A stretch of DNA of 64,000 nucleotides from Maridesulfovibrio sp050916235 (GTDB taxonomy: Bacteria > Desulfobacterota > Desulfovibrionia > Desulfovibrionales > Desulfovibrionaceae), in contig NZ_CP104854.1 of NCBI RefSeq assembly GCF_050916235.1, forward strand, positions 3,968,001 through 4,032,000. Direction: 5' to 3'. The position numbers and the translations under genes are program-made. The notes beneath the pieces were generated by a model. The model saw only the letters and a program-made list of their open reading frames with translations, ran no database searches and was not told the origin of the DNA. Below are positions 26,185-35,103 of the stretch, piece after piece. How positions within the stretch are numbered: the stretch's first letter is position 1; every line of letters starts with the position of its first letter.

Positions 26185-28506
26185 ATGCTCAGTAAAGCAT
26201 TGGAAAAAGCTCTGACTTCTGCGGTTAACGAAGTCAGGCTCAGGAATCACGAGTTTCTCACTCTTGAACACCTGCTTTATGCGATAATTCAGGAAGAAGT
26301 CGGCGCAGACATCGTTGCCGGGTGCGGTGCCGAACTCAACAGACTTAAAAGTCAGCTCGAACGTTTTTTTGACGAAAACCTTGAGCCTCTCCCCAGCGGC
26401 GTTGATACTGAAGTTATTCAGACACTTGGGGTGAGGCGTGTGCTTCAGCGGGCCATCTGGCAGAAAAAGGCAGCCGGAAAGGATCTCGTGGAAGTCGGTG
26501 ACGTGATTGCAGCCATGTTTGAGGAAGAGGACTCATATGCGGTCTATTTCCTAAAAACACATGATATTTCACGTCTTGATATTCTTGAATATATTTCACA
26601 TGCCATAAGCGAAGGGGATTGGGCGGAAGGCCTGGATATAAGCCCCAGCCCAAGGCCGGGAACTAGTACCCCGGGTGGACCCGGAATTGAGCAGAAGCCA
26701 GGAGCAGGTAAGGACGAAAAGAAATCCCCGTTGGAGGAGTTCACCACCAACCTTACCCAGAAGGCGCGTGACGGTAAGATCGACCCGCTCATCGGGCGTG
26801 ATGATGAGATCGAACGCACCCTTCAGGTTCTTGCGCGCCGGCGTAAGAACAATCCCATTTTCGTTGGTGATCCCGGGGTGGGTAAAACCGCAATGGCAGA
26901 AGGTCTCGCGCTGGCTATTACCAAGGGTAATATCCCCGCATCCTTCGATAATGTTGATATTTATGCACTGGATATGGGAGCCCTGCTTGCCGGAACCAAG
27001 TATCGCGGAGATTTTGAATCTCGGCTCAAAGGTGTTCTGGCCCAGCTTAAGCACAAGGCAGGGGCTATCCTCTTTGTGGATGAAATTCACACGATCGTTG
27101 GCGCCGGAGCTGTCAGCGGCGGATCAATGGATGCATCCAATATTCTCAAGCCGTTTCTCGCCTCTGGGGAAATTCGCTGCATAGGCGCCACTACCTATGA
27201 GGAATATAAGAATCACTTTGAAAAGGACCGTGCGCTTTCCCGCCGGTTCCAGAAAATCGACATAACCGAGCCTTCTGTGGATGAAACCATCGAAATTCTG
27301 CGGGGACTCAAACCATATTACGAAGAACATCATAATGTGGTCTATTCGCCTTCGGCTCTCAAGGCTGCTGCCGAACTTTCGGCCCGCCACATCAATGAGC
27401 GTTTCCTGCCCGACAAGGCCATCGACGTTATCGATGAGGCCGGGGCTTATTACGGGCTCAGCCAGCGTAAGCGCAAGGGCGACCGCATTCTTGTGTCTGA
27501 TGTTGAAAAGGTTATTTCAAAAATGGCCCGCATTCCGGCCAGGCGCATAACCATGTCTGACCGAACCCGCCTTCAGGAGCTGGATCAGAACCTCAAGGGC
27601 GTTGTATTCGGACAGGACGAGGCTGTTGATATTATAACCAAGGCTATCCTGCGGTCCCGGGCAGGCATGAAGCAGGTCGGTCGGCCTACCGGTTCTTTCC
27701 TGCTGACCGGACCTACCGGGGTCGGTAAAACCGAACTTGCCCGACAGCTTGCCAGTACAATGGGTGTTCATTTCATGCGTTTTGACATGAGTGAATATAT
27801 GGAAAAGCATGCTGTGGCCCGTCTGATAGGTGCTCCTCCGGGATACGTCGGTTTTGATCAGGGAGGCCTGCTGACCGAGGGAGTGCGTAAGAATCCGCAC
27901 TGCGTAATTCTTTTTGACGAAATCGAGAAGGCGCACCCAGATGTATTCAACATCCTGCTGCAGGTGATGGACTACGCGACCCTGACCGATAACAACGGGC
28001 GCAAGGCAGATTTCCGTCATGTCGTTCTGCTCATGACATCCAACGCCGGAGCGCGGGAGATGGTCAAGGGAGGAATCGGGTTCGGCTCCAGTGTAAAGGG
28101 TGGAGAGGACAAGGATCGGGGACTCAAGGCTGTTGAAAAGATTTTCAGCCCTGAATTTCGCAACAGGCTTGACGCCATTGTTCCGTTTAATTCCCTGAAG
28201 CTTGAAGTAATGGAAATGATCGTTGAGAAGTTCATCAAGGAACTCAACGGTCAGTTACTTGATAACAAGATAACGGTGGAGCTCGACAAGAAGGCCAGAC
28301 ACTGGCTGGCTGAAAAGGGGCACGATCCTGCTTACGGTGCACGTCCCATGGCCCGCCTGATCCAGACATCCATTAAGGATGAAATTGCTGATGAGATTCT
28401 TTTCGGCAAGCTGGTAAAGGGTGGGACTGTAAATGTTTCCACTAAAACCGACAAGAAGAAGGACGAAGAGGTTCTGAGTTTCAAGTTCAAACCTCTTGGC
28501 AAGTAA
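26185..28506 (+). CDS. clpA: ClpA ATP-dependent protein unfoldase
   Basis: AAA+ hexameric unfoldase that feeds substrates to ClpP. 773 residues: Clp-N repeats (about 1-145), a Pro/Gly/Lys linker (about 150-185), first AAA module with Walker A GDPGVGKT (228-235), second AAA module with Walker A GPTGVGKT (509-516), and the D2 small domain. The lack of a long coiled-coil middle domain distinguishes it from ClpB and ClpC. Directly follows clpS. No clpP gene is present in this window. Confidence 0.97.
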   Translation: MLSKALEKALTSAVNEVRLRNHEFLTLEHLLYAIIQEEVGADIVAGCGAELNRLKSQLERFFDENLEPLPSGVDTEVIQTLGVRRVLQRAIWQKKAAGKDLVEVGDVIAAMFEEEDSYAVYFLKTHDISRLDILEYISHAISEGDWAEGLDISPSPRPGTSTPGGPGIEQKPGAGKDEKKSPLEEFTTNLTQKARDGKIDPLIGRDDEIERTLQVLARRRKNNPIFVGDPGVGKTAMAEGLALAITKGNIPASFDNVDIYALDMGALLAGTKYRGDFESRLKGVLAQLKHKAGAILFVDEIHTIVGAGAVSGGSMDASNILKPFLASGEIRCIGATTYEEYKNHFEKDRALSRRFQKIDITEPSVDETIEILRGLKPYYEEHHNVVYSPSALKAAAELSARHINERFLPDKAIDVIDEAGAYYGLSQRKRKGDRILVSDVEKVISKMARIPARRITMSDRTRLQELDQNLKGVVFGQDEAVDIITKAILRSRAGMKQVGRPTGSFLLTGPTGVGKTELARQLASTMGVHFMRFDMSEYMEKHAVARLIGAPPGYVGFDQGGLLTEGVRKNPHCVILFDEIEKAHPDVFNILLQVMDYATLTDNNGRKADFRHVVLLMTSNAGAREMVKGGIGFGSSVKGGEDKDRGLKAVEKIFSPEFRNRLDAIVPFNSLKLEVMEMIVEKFIKELNGQLLDNKITVELDKKARHWLAEKGHDPAYGARPMARLIQTSIKDEIADEILFGKLVKGGTVNVSTKTDKKKDEEVLSFKFKPLGK

Positions 28507-28521
28507 ATCGATTCCAATGAT

Positions 28522-28567
28522 CGGGGAGGGGAGCCTTAAGTAATTATGGTTTTCTTCCCCGTTTTTT
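28522..28567 (+). terminator. Weak terminator after clpA
   Basis: CGGGGA pairs with TCCCCG across a long loop, followed by TTTTTT. The stem is short (6 bp) and the loop is about 28 bases, so read-through to aat is plausible. Confidence 0.4.
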
Positions 28568-28746
28568 AGCTGGAAAAATCGTCTGACATGCTGGGTTTTG
28601 TTTCTCCCGGCATCATGTGTTTTTCAACTGCAGACTCCGGTATCTATTCCGAAATATTCTTGTTCTATCTATAAATGCGTTCCTTCCGGTTGATTAAATC
28701 CGCCGTTCGTTTATTATTCAGTATCAGTCTTTAAAAAAGGAATCGT

Positions 28747-29472
28747 ATGGTAGTTTACAGATTGATAGAGGACCCCATTTTTCCTCATCCTGATGAAGCT
28801 GAACCGGATGGTCTGCTGGCGGTGGGGGGCGATCTCAGCCCGGAGAGACTGCTCACGGCCTATGCGTCAGGCATATTTCCCTGGTATGATGACAATTCGC
28901 CCATATTGTGGTGGTCACTTAATCCCAGATTGGTGCTTTTTTTTGATAATCTTTACATTTCCCGCCGGGTTAAGCGCAAGATAAGACGCCGTGAGTATAC
29001 AGTAACCCTTGATAAGGCTTTTGACGATGTGATTGCCAACTGTGCTGCAAAGTTTCGTCCAGGACAGTCCGGAACATGGATTGTTCGCGATATGATCAGG
29101 GCTTATGAAAAGCTTCACAGGCTGGGATTCGCCCATAGCGTAGAAGTCTGGAACAGTGAGGGTAAGCTTGCCGGAGGGCTTTATGGAGTCTCTCTGGGGA
29201 AGGTCTTTTCCGGTGAGTCCATGTTTTTTCTTGAACCGGACGCTTCCAAGATAGGGTTTTCCTATCTGGTGCAGTTCCTGAATAACCGGGAATTTCATTT
29301 TGTAGACTGCCAGCAGCCTACCGATCATTTAAAATCTCTGGGTGCTGAAGAAATGGACCGCAATAAGTTTCTGGATCTTCTCGACGAAGCCCTTGAGTAT
29401 CCTGCGCTGCGGGGAATGTGGGATTTTATGCCCGGTGAGTACGATTTGATCACGCAGTCTCTGGGAGGCTGA
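28747..29472 (+). CDS. aat: Leucyl/phenylalanyl-tRNA-protein transferase Aat
   Basis: Adds Leu or Phe from charged tRNA to the N-terminus of proteins beginning with Arg or Lys, creating N-degrons that ClpS recognises. 241 residues with the hallmarks DGLLAVGGDLSPERLLTAY, GIFPWYDD, GTWIVRDMI and GKVFSGESMFF. An AAAAAGGA ribosome binding site precedes the ATG. It lies 240 bases downstream of clpA in the same direction. ClpS, ClpA and Aat act in one pathway, so the context fits. Confidence 0.97.
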   Translation: MVVYRLIEDPIFPHPDEAEPDGLLAVGGDLSPERLLTAYASGIFPWYDDNSPILWWSLNPRLVLFFDNLYISRRVKRKIRRREYTVTLDKAFDDVIANCAAKFRPGQSGTWIVRDMIRAYEKLHRLGFAHSVEVWNSEGKLAGGLYGVSLGKVFSGESMFFLEPDASKIGFSYLVQFLNNREFHFVDCQQPTDHLKSLGAEEMDRNKFLDLLDEALEYPALRGMWDFMPGEYDLITQSLGG

Positions 29473-29488
29473 CCAATTCCAGTCAAAA

Positions 29489-29520
29489 TCAAGGCCCCTA
29501 TATGCTTACAGGGGCCTTGA
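29489..29520. terminator. Bidirectional hairpin aat / engB
   Basis: Perfect 11-bp stem (TCAAGGCCCCT and its complement) between convergent genes. T content is higher on the minus-strand exit. Confidence 0.75.
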
Positions 29521-29533
29521 TCAGTTGTAATAT

Positions 29534-30160
29534 CTACTCTTCAGGCGATTCTTCTAATCCGGTTGGTTCGATCTGGTCAGCCAGTTCAGGCATTGCGGTC
29601 AGGTCCAGCAGCTTCCAGAGCTTGGTGCGGTTCATGCCGCTTTTGCTGGAAGTACAGATCGGTTTGACCTTCAGAATATCTTGCCACTGGTTCTGGACTT
29701 TAACCCTGTCTTTCTGTTTGGTCTTGTCTGCTTTGGTCATGATCGGCAGAATCGGCACATTGCAGCGCGTGAAATATGAGATCATTTCAAGATCATTCTT
29801 CTGCGGGGAAAGGCGGCTGTCCAGAAGAACCGCTGCGGCTGCTATGTAATTGTTGCCCTGCAGATATTTGTCGATCAGCTTGCCCCATTTGGCGCGCTCC
29901 GTCTTGGAACAGCGAGCATAACCGTATCCCGGCAGGTCTACAATGTAGTATCCGTGCGGAATAACTTCGTAATAGTTAAGGCTTCTTGTTTTTCCGGGGG
30001 TGGCACTGACTTTAGCCAGTTTTTTCTGACCGGCCAGACTGTTGATCAGTGAGGACTTGCCTACGTTGGAGCGGCCGGCCAGAATGATCTGCGGCACGGC
30101 GAGCTCTTCAAGCTGATTGATCTCGTAAACGGTTTTAATTAACGTAAGTAAATTATTCAT
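29534..30160 (-). CDS. engB: Ribosome biogenesis GTPase EngB/YsxC
   Basis: Small Ras-like GTPase needed for 50S subunit assembly. 208 residues with G1 AGRSNVGKSS, G2 TPGKTRSLNYY, G3 DLPGYGYA and G4 TKADK. I chose ATG 30160 with AAGGA upstream; the frame extends to 30232 without further support. The C-terminal tail of about 25 acidic residues is longer than usual. Divergent from aroQ. Confidence 0.95.
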   Translation of the reverse strand: MNNLLTLIKTVYEINQLEELAVPQIILAGRSNVGKSSLINSLAGQKKLAKVSATPGKTRSLNYYEVIPHGYYIVDLPGYGYARCSKTERAKWGKLIDKYLQGNNYIAAAAVLLDSRLSPQKNDLEMISYFTRCNVPILPIMTKADKTKQKDRVKVQNQWQDILKVKPICTSSKSGMNRTKLWKLLDLTAMPELADQIEPTGLEESPEE

Positions 30161-30291
30161 AAAGGAGTGGTCCTTGATTATTGTTTTGTAAATGCAGCGA
30201 AGACTGATCACCCATTTATGATGGACAGTCAAGTTTCATGATGTTTCAATAAACAGTTTCGGTCAACCTGAAAAAAATAATGGTGTAAAAT

Positions 30292-30747
30292 ATGAAGACA
30301 TTTTTGATCTTGAACGGGCCTAATCTGGGCTACGTCGGCAAGAGGCAGCCTGAAATATATGGTTCGGACAAAATTGAGGATATTCCTGATCACCTGAGAA
30401 AGATCATGGGAGACCGTGCTGATGAGATTCGGCTTGAATTTTTCCAATCCAATTCCGAAGGAGCGTTAATCGACAGGCTTGAAAAGGCTTGGAAAGATGG
30501 CATTGACGGGGTTGCCTTCAATGCCGGTGCATATACTCATACCAGTCTGGCCTTGGCTGATTGCCTTGCCTGGATAGGCATACCCTGTGTAGAAGTTCAC
30601 ATCAGTAATATATGGGCCAGAACTGAAGATCCCGTGCGTCAGAAAAGTTTTATGGGAAAACAGTGTATTGGAGTAATTGCCGGATTCGGAATTATGAGCT
30701 ATGCCTTGGCCGTTCAAGCATTGTTCTCGCATGTGACAGCCGATTAG
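30292..30747 (+). CDS. aroQ: 3-dehydroquinate dehydratase, type II
   Basis: Third step of the shikimate pathway, converting 3-dehydroquinate to 3-dehydroshikimate. 151 residues with the type II signatures ILNGPNLGYVGKRQPEIYG (Asn11, catalytic Tyr23), NAGAYTHTSLAL (His) and VEVHISN (His). Type II enzymes are dodecamers that use an enolate mechanism. It lies 177 bases ahead of efp, a neighbouring pair found in many bacteria. Confidence 0.96.
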   Translation: MKTFLILNGPNLGYVGKRQPEIYGSDKIEDIPDHLRKIMGDRADEIRLEFFQSNSEGALIDRLEKAWKDGIDGVAFNAGAYTHTSLALADCLAWIGIPCVEVHISNIWARTEDPVRQKSFMGKQCIGVIAGFGIMSYALAVQALFSHVTAD

Positions 30748-30924
30748 GCTTGGGGGAAACCTTGCCATGCGTTGAATTCAGTGGCTTTTCAGCTGTCTGA
30801 CTCAATGTCAACAAGGATTGGACGAAGTATCGAATCGCTGTCGCTAACAAAGTTTAAGACAGCAGGGCATTGCCCGTTGGAGGCCTTTCACGGCCCTGCA
30901 AATTATATTTTATTCGGAGGAAAC

Positions 30925-31485
30925 ATGATATCCACTAAAGACTTCAGAAACGGACTTAAAATTGAAATCGAAGGTAAACCTTACGAAATCATTGAATTCC
31001 AGCACTTCAAGCCCGGCAAGGGCGGTGCTTTTGTGCGTACCAAACTTAAGAACATGCTCACCGGACGTGTAGTCGACCAGACCTTCCGTTCCGGCGAAAA
31101 AGTTGAAAAGCCCGACATGGCTAACAAGGAAATGCAGTTCCTGTACAAGGAAGGTACAGATTACGTACTTATGGATCTGGAAACCTATGAGCAGATGAAT
31201 GTGCCTGCTGATGTTATCGGCTCCACCGGTGGTTACCTCAAGGAAGGCGAGACCAACAAGGCGCTCCTTTACAACGGTGAAGTCATCGGTGTTGATCTGC
31301 CTGCTTCCGTTATTCTGACTGTCGCTCAGACCGATCCCGGCGTTCAGGGCGACCGTGTGAGCAACGCGACCAAGCCTGCTACCCTTGAAACCGGTCTGGT
31401 CATCAACGTGCCCCTGTTCATCAACGAAGGTGACAAAATCAAGGTTGATACCCGTTCCGGCGAATATCTCAGCCGCGAAAAATAA
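30925..31485 (+). CDS. efp: Elongation factor P
   Basis: Rescues ribosomes stalled at polyproline stretches. 186 residues with three beta-barrel domains. The loop KPGKGGAF carries the Lys that is modified in some species (Lys32). The C-terminal half includes DPGVQGDRVSNATKPATLETG. The start at ATG 30925 is fixed by a strong CGGAGG (30915-30920); the frame open to 30772 is upstream leader. Which modification enzyme acts here cannot be judged from this window. Confidence 0.97.
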   Translation: MISTKDFRNGLKIEIEGKPYEIIEFQHFKPGKGGAFVRTKLKNMLTGRVVDQTFRSGEKVEKPDMANKEMQFLYKEGTDYVLMDLETYEQMNVPADVIGSTGGYLKEGETNKALLYNGEVIGVDLPASVILTVAQTDPGVQGDRVSNATKPATLETGLVINVPLFINEGDKIKVDTRSGEYLSREK

Positions 31486-31507
31486 CCCCCTCTTCATGAT
31501 TGCTTTG

Positions 31508-31542
31508 ACCGGGGGGCGTGCGCTCCCCGGTATTTATTTTTT
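31508..31542 (+). terminator. efp terminator
   Basis: ACCGGGG pairs with CCCCGGT around a short G+C-rich loop, followed by ATTTATTTTTTATAA. It contains the GTG at 31518 that otherwise could be taken as the ftsK start. Confidence 0.8.
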
Positions 31543-31583
31543 ATAACCGCCCGCATATACGGGATCAAACGGAGGATGAGACA

Positions 31584-33800
31584 CTGCCCGGCAAAAAGTT
31601 CGCAAAAGAAATTTCCGGAATGTTCTGGATTTTTTTAGCTGTATTTCTTTTTATCAGCATGTACTCGTACCATCCGGGTGATCCTACTCTGAATCAGGCA
31701 GTCAGTTCCGGCTGGAAAGTCAAAAACATGATCGGTCCGGCCGGGTCCTATGCTGCAGGGCTTCTGGTCGACATGCTTGGCATCGGCTCCTGGTTCATTC
31801 CGGTCTATTTTCTTTTTCTGGGAATTTCATCTTTTATTGAAACCCTGAAGCAGCCCTGGTGGCGCTGGCTGGGACTCGGGTTTCTTTATGTCTGCCTGCT
31901 GGCATGGGCTGCTCATCCGTGGCTGGTGGATTTCCAGAAAACACTGGCAATTCACGAGGGCGGTTTCATCGGCGCCATTCTTTCCAAGTGGTCATTCCTG
32001 TATTTGAAGCCTGTCGGAGCTTTTCTCTTCTGGCTTTTCACCACTATGGCCGGAATTCAGCTTACCCTGAATCTCAGCTGGGCCTCTATAGGCAAGCGCA
32101 TCAGAACATTTTTTATTGATTTATGGTGCAAGAACATGGAGCGTTTTGACCGTAGGTCCAAGCGCATGAAGGCGGAGCGGGCTATCAAGAAGGCAGAGAA
32201 GAAGAGGGCCAAGGCTGTAAAGGAAAACGAAAAAGATTCTCCGGTTGAGCCCGAGCAGGAAGAAGACACCCTGTTAGTCCTCAAACCATTTGAAGATGCT
32301 CCTGTCAAAAAAGATAAACCAGTACAGAAGCCGAAGCCCAAAGCCAAAAAGATCGACACCAGTACTGATTTTCCTCCTTTGGAAATGCTGGCCGAGCCCG
32401 GTGAGGCCGGAGTTCAGTTCGATGCCAAGGTTCTTGAAGCCAAAACCGAAAGTCTGCGTGAATGTCTTAAAGACTTCAATATTGAAGGAGAAATTCAGCA
32501 GGTTACTCCCGGCCCAGTGGTAACAATGTTTGAGTTCAGGCCTGCTCCGGGGATCAAAGTCAGCAAGATCGCCAACCTGACCGATGATATTGCCATGGCC
32601 CTTAAGGCTGTGTCAGTTCGTATTGAGGCTCCCATCCCAGGAAAGGATACCGTCGGTATCGAGATTCCCAACGACAACAGACAGACCGTTTATCTGCGTG
32701 AAATTTTCGAGCACAAGTGCTTCACTGGTTCCAAGTCCATACTGACCATGGCACTTGGCAAGGATATTCAGGGAGTGCCTGTTTCAGCCGACCTTGCGAA
32801 GATGCCTCACCTGCTGGTAGCTGGTGCCACCGGAGCTGGTAAGAGTGTGTGTCTCAACGGTCTGCTGATGAGTATGCTTTACAAGGCCGGACCAGAGGAA
32901 CTCAAGCTTCTGCTCATTGACCCCAAACGTATTGAGCTGGCCGTATACTCCAGTCTTCCGCATCTTGTACATCCCGTTGTTACTGACATGTCCCTCGCTA
33001 AGAGCGCATTGGAATGGGCCGTGTACGAGATGGATAAACGCTATGAGAACATGGCCCAGCTCGGAGCACGCAACATCGCAAGTTACAACGAAAAGCTGGC
33101 CAAGATGGAAGGTGATCTGCCTGAGAACCTTGAGCACCTTGAACCCATGCCTTTCCTTGTAATTATTGTTGATGAGCTTGCCGACCTTATGCTTACCGCC
33201 GGTAAGGATGTTGAGCAGAGCATCGTCCGTCTGGCTCAGTTGGCCCGTGCTGCAGGAATTCACCTGATCATCGCTACGCAGCGCCCGTCTGTTGACGTTG
33301 TTACCGGTCTGATCAAGGCGAACTTTCCCACCCGTATTTCATTTCAGGTAACCTCCAAGCACGACTCCAGAACCATTCTTGATATGATCGGAGCAGAAAA
33401 GCTGCTTGGACGAGGCGATATGCTCTTTAAGCCCAGCGGCGGCCAGCTGCGCAGGCTTCACGGTGCGCTTGTCGAGGATGACGAGATCAAGGAAGTAGTG
33501 GATTTCTGGAAAAGCAAGTGCCCTCAGGATTTCGAACTTGATTTTACTGACTGGAAGGACACCCCCGGTGGCTCCGGTGGTGGCGTTGAAGGCTTGTCCG
33601 GAGATTCTGATGACCCGGTTTACGGCGAGGCCGTACAGTTTGTAATGGAGCAGGGCAAGGCTTCAATTTCCCTGCTGCAGAGGCGGTTCCGCATAGGATT
33701 CAACCGTGCAGCAAGGTTTATCGAACAGATGGAGCAGGATGGAATCCTCGGTCCGCAGGACGGGAGTAAACCCAGAAACGTGCTGATAACCCGCGATTAG
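31584..33800 (+). CDS. ftsK: DNA translocase FtsK/SpoIIIE
   Basis: Septum-anchored motor that pumps chromosome DNA and activates XerCD at dif. About 739 residues: four hydrophobic N-terminal segments (within about 10-175), a charged Lys/Glu linker (about 190-270), the motor with Walker A AGATGAGKSVCLN, and the C-terminal gamma winged helix starting near DPVYGEAVQFVMEQGKA. The start is uncertain. The only strong ribosome binding site, GGAGG at 31571-31575, stands eight bases before an in-frame CTG (31584). The GTG at 31518 lies inside the efp terminator stem. ATG 31620 is the next usable start. Confidence 0.93.
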   Translation: MPGKKFAKEISGMFWIFLAVFLFISMYSYHPGDPTLNQAVSSGWKVKNMIGPAGSYAAGLLVDMLGIGSWFIPVYFLFLGISSFIETLKQPWWRWLGLGFLYVCLLAWAAHPWLVDFQKTLAIHEGGFIGAILSKWSFLYLKPVGAFLFWLFTTMAGIQLTLNLSWASIGKRIRTFFIDLWCKNMERFDRRSKRMKAERAIKKAEKKRAKAVKENEKDSPVEPEQEEDTLLVLKPFEDAPVKKDKPVQKPKPKAKKIDTSTDFPPLEMLAEPGEAGVQFDAKVLEAKTESLRECLKDFNIEGEIQQVTPGPVVTMFEFRPAPGIKVSKIANLTDDIAMALKAVSVRIEAPIPGKDTVGIEIPNDNRQTVYLREIFEHKCFTGSKSILTMALGKDIQGVPVSADLAKMPHLLVAGATGAGKSVCLNGLLMSMLYKAGPEELKLLLIDPKRIELAVYSSLPHLVHPVVTDMSLAKSALEWAVYEMDKRYENMAQLGARNIASYNEKLAKMEGDLPENLEHLEPMPFLVIIVDELADLMLTAGKDVEQSIVRLAQLARAAGIHLIIATQRPSVDVVTGLIKANFPTRISFQVTSKHDSRTILDMIGAEKLLGRGDMLFKPSGGQLRRLHGALVEDDEIKEVVDFWKSKCPQDFELDFTDWKDTPGGSGGGVEGLSGDSDDPVYGEAVQFVMEQGKASISLLQRRFRIGFNRAARFIEQMEQDGILGPQDGSKPRNVLITRD

Positions 33801-33805
33801 GGATG

Positions 33806-33845
33806 TTTTAAGGCCCCCGGCAGGGTCGCCGAAGGCATTCCATAG
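33806..33845. repeat. Second copy of the CGCCGAAGGCATTYCA motif
   Basis: Between the convergent ends of ftsK and the ATC-hydrolase-family gene the sequence GGGTCGCCGAAGGCATTCCA repeats the flank seen at 549-566 (16-base motif with one C/T difference). The G+C-rich stretch GGCCCCCGGCAGGG next to it is also typical of such intergenic repeats. Confidence 0.45.
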
Positions 33846-33864
33846 CTTAATTATGCTCCAAGAG

Positions 33865-34332
33865 TTATTCCCAGATGAATTCAAAGGGGCAGCAGTCTCC
33901 GCCTTCCGCGAGGGTGGTTGCCCGTTTCATGCTCAGCTTATCGCTGTAGCCTTTGGCAAAAGGCTCATCGCGGCAGCATGAGAGAATGGGGCATAATTCT
34001 TCCGGCAGACCCATGTCTCGGTATGATTCTTGATACCGGCAGCGGACAACCTTGATTGTGAGTATGTTGTTATCAACTGAGATTTCTTCCACAACAATAG
34101 CATCACCTTTCTTCCAGATTTCAACTACCGTTGCAAAATGGGCCAAAGAAGGCTTCTCTACCGTTGCAGCGAATGCCTGTCCCGCTTTGAATGCTGATTT
34201 TTTGAGATTTTCAGAAATTATTTCGAGGGCCTTCTCCTTGCCTGAAATTTCGGTCATTGTTTCGTAAAGATGACCGTACAGTTCAGCCTCAATCAGGCGG
34301 CGGGTAAGTTGTGATACAGGTTGTTCTTTCAT
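33865..34332 (-). CDS. ATC hydrolase family protein
   Basis: 155 residues resembling the L-2-amino-thiazoline-4-carboxylate hydrolase family (PF14196). The C-terminal half shows CRYQESYRDMGLPEELCPILSC, then CCRDEPFAKGY, then a GGDCCPFEF ending close to the typical family end. Named members hydrolyse a cyclic cysteine precursor, but most relatives are untested and may bind a different substrate or a metal through the conserved cysteines. No signal peptide. Convergent with ftsK and divergent from lolA. Confidence 0.7.
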   Translation of the reverse strand: MKEQPVSQLTRRLIEAELYGHLYETMTEISGKEKALEIISENLKKSAFKAGQAFAATVEKPSLAHFATVVEIWKKGDAIVVEEISVDNNILTIKVVRCRYQESYRDMGLPEELCPILSCCRDEPFAKGYSDKLSMKRATTLAEGGDCCPFEFIWE

Positions 34333-34392
34333 AATTGATCCAAAAGAGTTAAGAATATTTTGTAGATGAACCCAAAATACATGAGGATTACA

Positions 34393-35040
34393 ATGCGTTT
34401 CAGGATTTTGATTATTGCGATTTCAATATTGCTGGCCTTCAGTTCCTTTGCTCAGGCAGATGAGCTGACTGCCGAGATTCAGAAAACATATGATTCAATC
34501 AAAACCTTCAAGGCAGACTTTAGCCAGACATTGACCAATGCCGCAAGCAAAGAGCAGGAGATACGGTCCGGTAAGATTATCTTCAAGCAACCTTCTCTGT
34601 TGCGTTGGGAGTCGGTAAAACCGGAAAAAGAGTTGCTCATTGTTGGGGAATCAGTTGTGTGGGATTATTTTCCCGACGATAAGCTTGCACTGAAATACCG
34701 TACAAAACAGCTCTTCAATTCCAAGACCATGATCAAATTCATTTCCGGACAGGCCCGTCTGGAAGAAGATTTCGTGGTTGAAAACCAGGGTGATGATAAT
34801 GGGCTGATCAAGCTCAAGCTGCTTCCCCTTGAACCGGAAACCGGTCTTGTGCTCGCCTACGTATGGGTGGACCCGATTAAGAAAATGCTGGTTAAAACAC
34901 TCGTAGTTGATTTCTACGGAAACGGAAATGAAGTGGCTATGTCCAACATCGAGATCGACCCTGAAGTTGCGGATTCCGAATTTCAGTTCACTCCACCCGA
35001 AGGTGTAGATGTGGAGGACAACACACCCAATCCGGAATAA
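34393..35040 (+). CDS. lolA: Outer-membrane lipoprotein carrier LolA
   Basis: Periplasmic chaperone carrying lipoproteins from the LolCDE complex to the outer membrane. 215 residues: signal peptide MRFRILIIAISILLAFSSFAQA, then the half-barrel fold with FKADFSQTL, SGKIIFKQPSLLRWESVKPEK and a DYFPDDKLA segment. ATG 34393 follows AGGA. The frame open to 34366 would put residues ahead of the signal. The window encodes several probable client lipoproteins (7.7, 50.1, 50.6 and 52.8 kb). Confidence 0.92.
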   Translation: MRFRILIIAISILLAFSSFAQADELTAEIQKTYDSIKTFKADFSQTLTNAASKEQEIRSGKIIFKQPSLLRWESVKPEKELLIVGESVVWDYFPDDKLALKYRTKQLFNSKTMIKFISGQARLEEDFVVENQGDDNGLIKLKLLPLEPETGLVLAYVWVDPIKKMLVKTLVVDFYGNGNEVAMSNIEIDPEVADSEFQFTPPEGVDVEDNTPNPE

Positions 35041-35062
35041 AGTCCGGGAGTTGAGTCTTTAG

Positions 35063-35103
35063 GCGGGCCATTACGTTAATTCGTGATGGCCCGCTGTTTT
35101 TTG
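35063..35103 (+). terminator. lolA terminator
   Basis: GCGGGCCATTACG (35063-35075) pairs with CGTGATGGCCCGC (35082-35094), followed by TGTTTTTT. One arm overlaps the last codons of the convergent Fe-S protein gene. Confidence 0.85.

Noticed and set aside
31576..31638. ATG directly after GGAGG before ftsK
   Set aside because: It is out of frame with ftsK and stops after about 20 codons; the spacing to GGAGG is zero.
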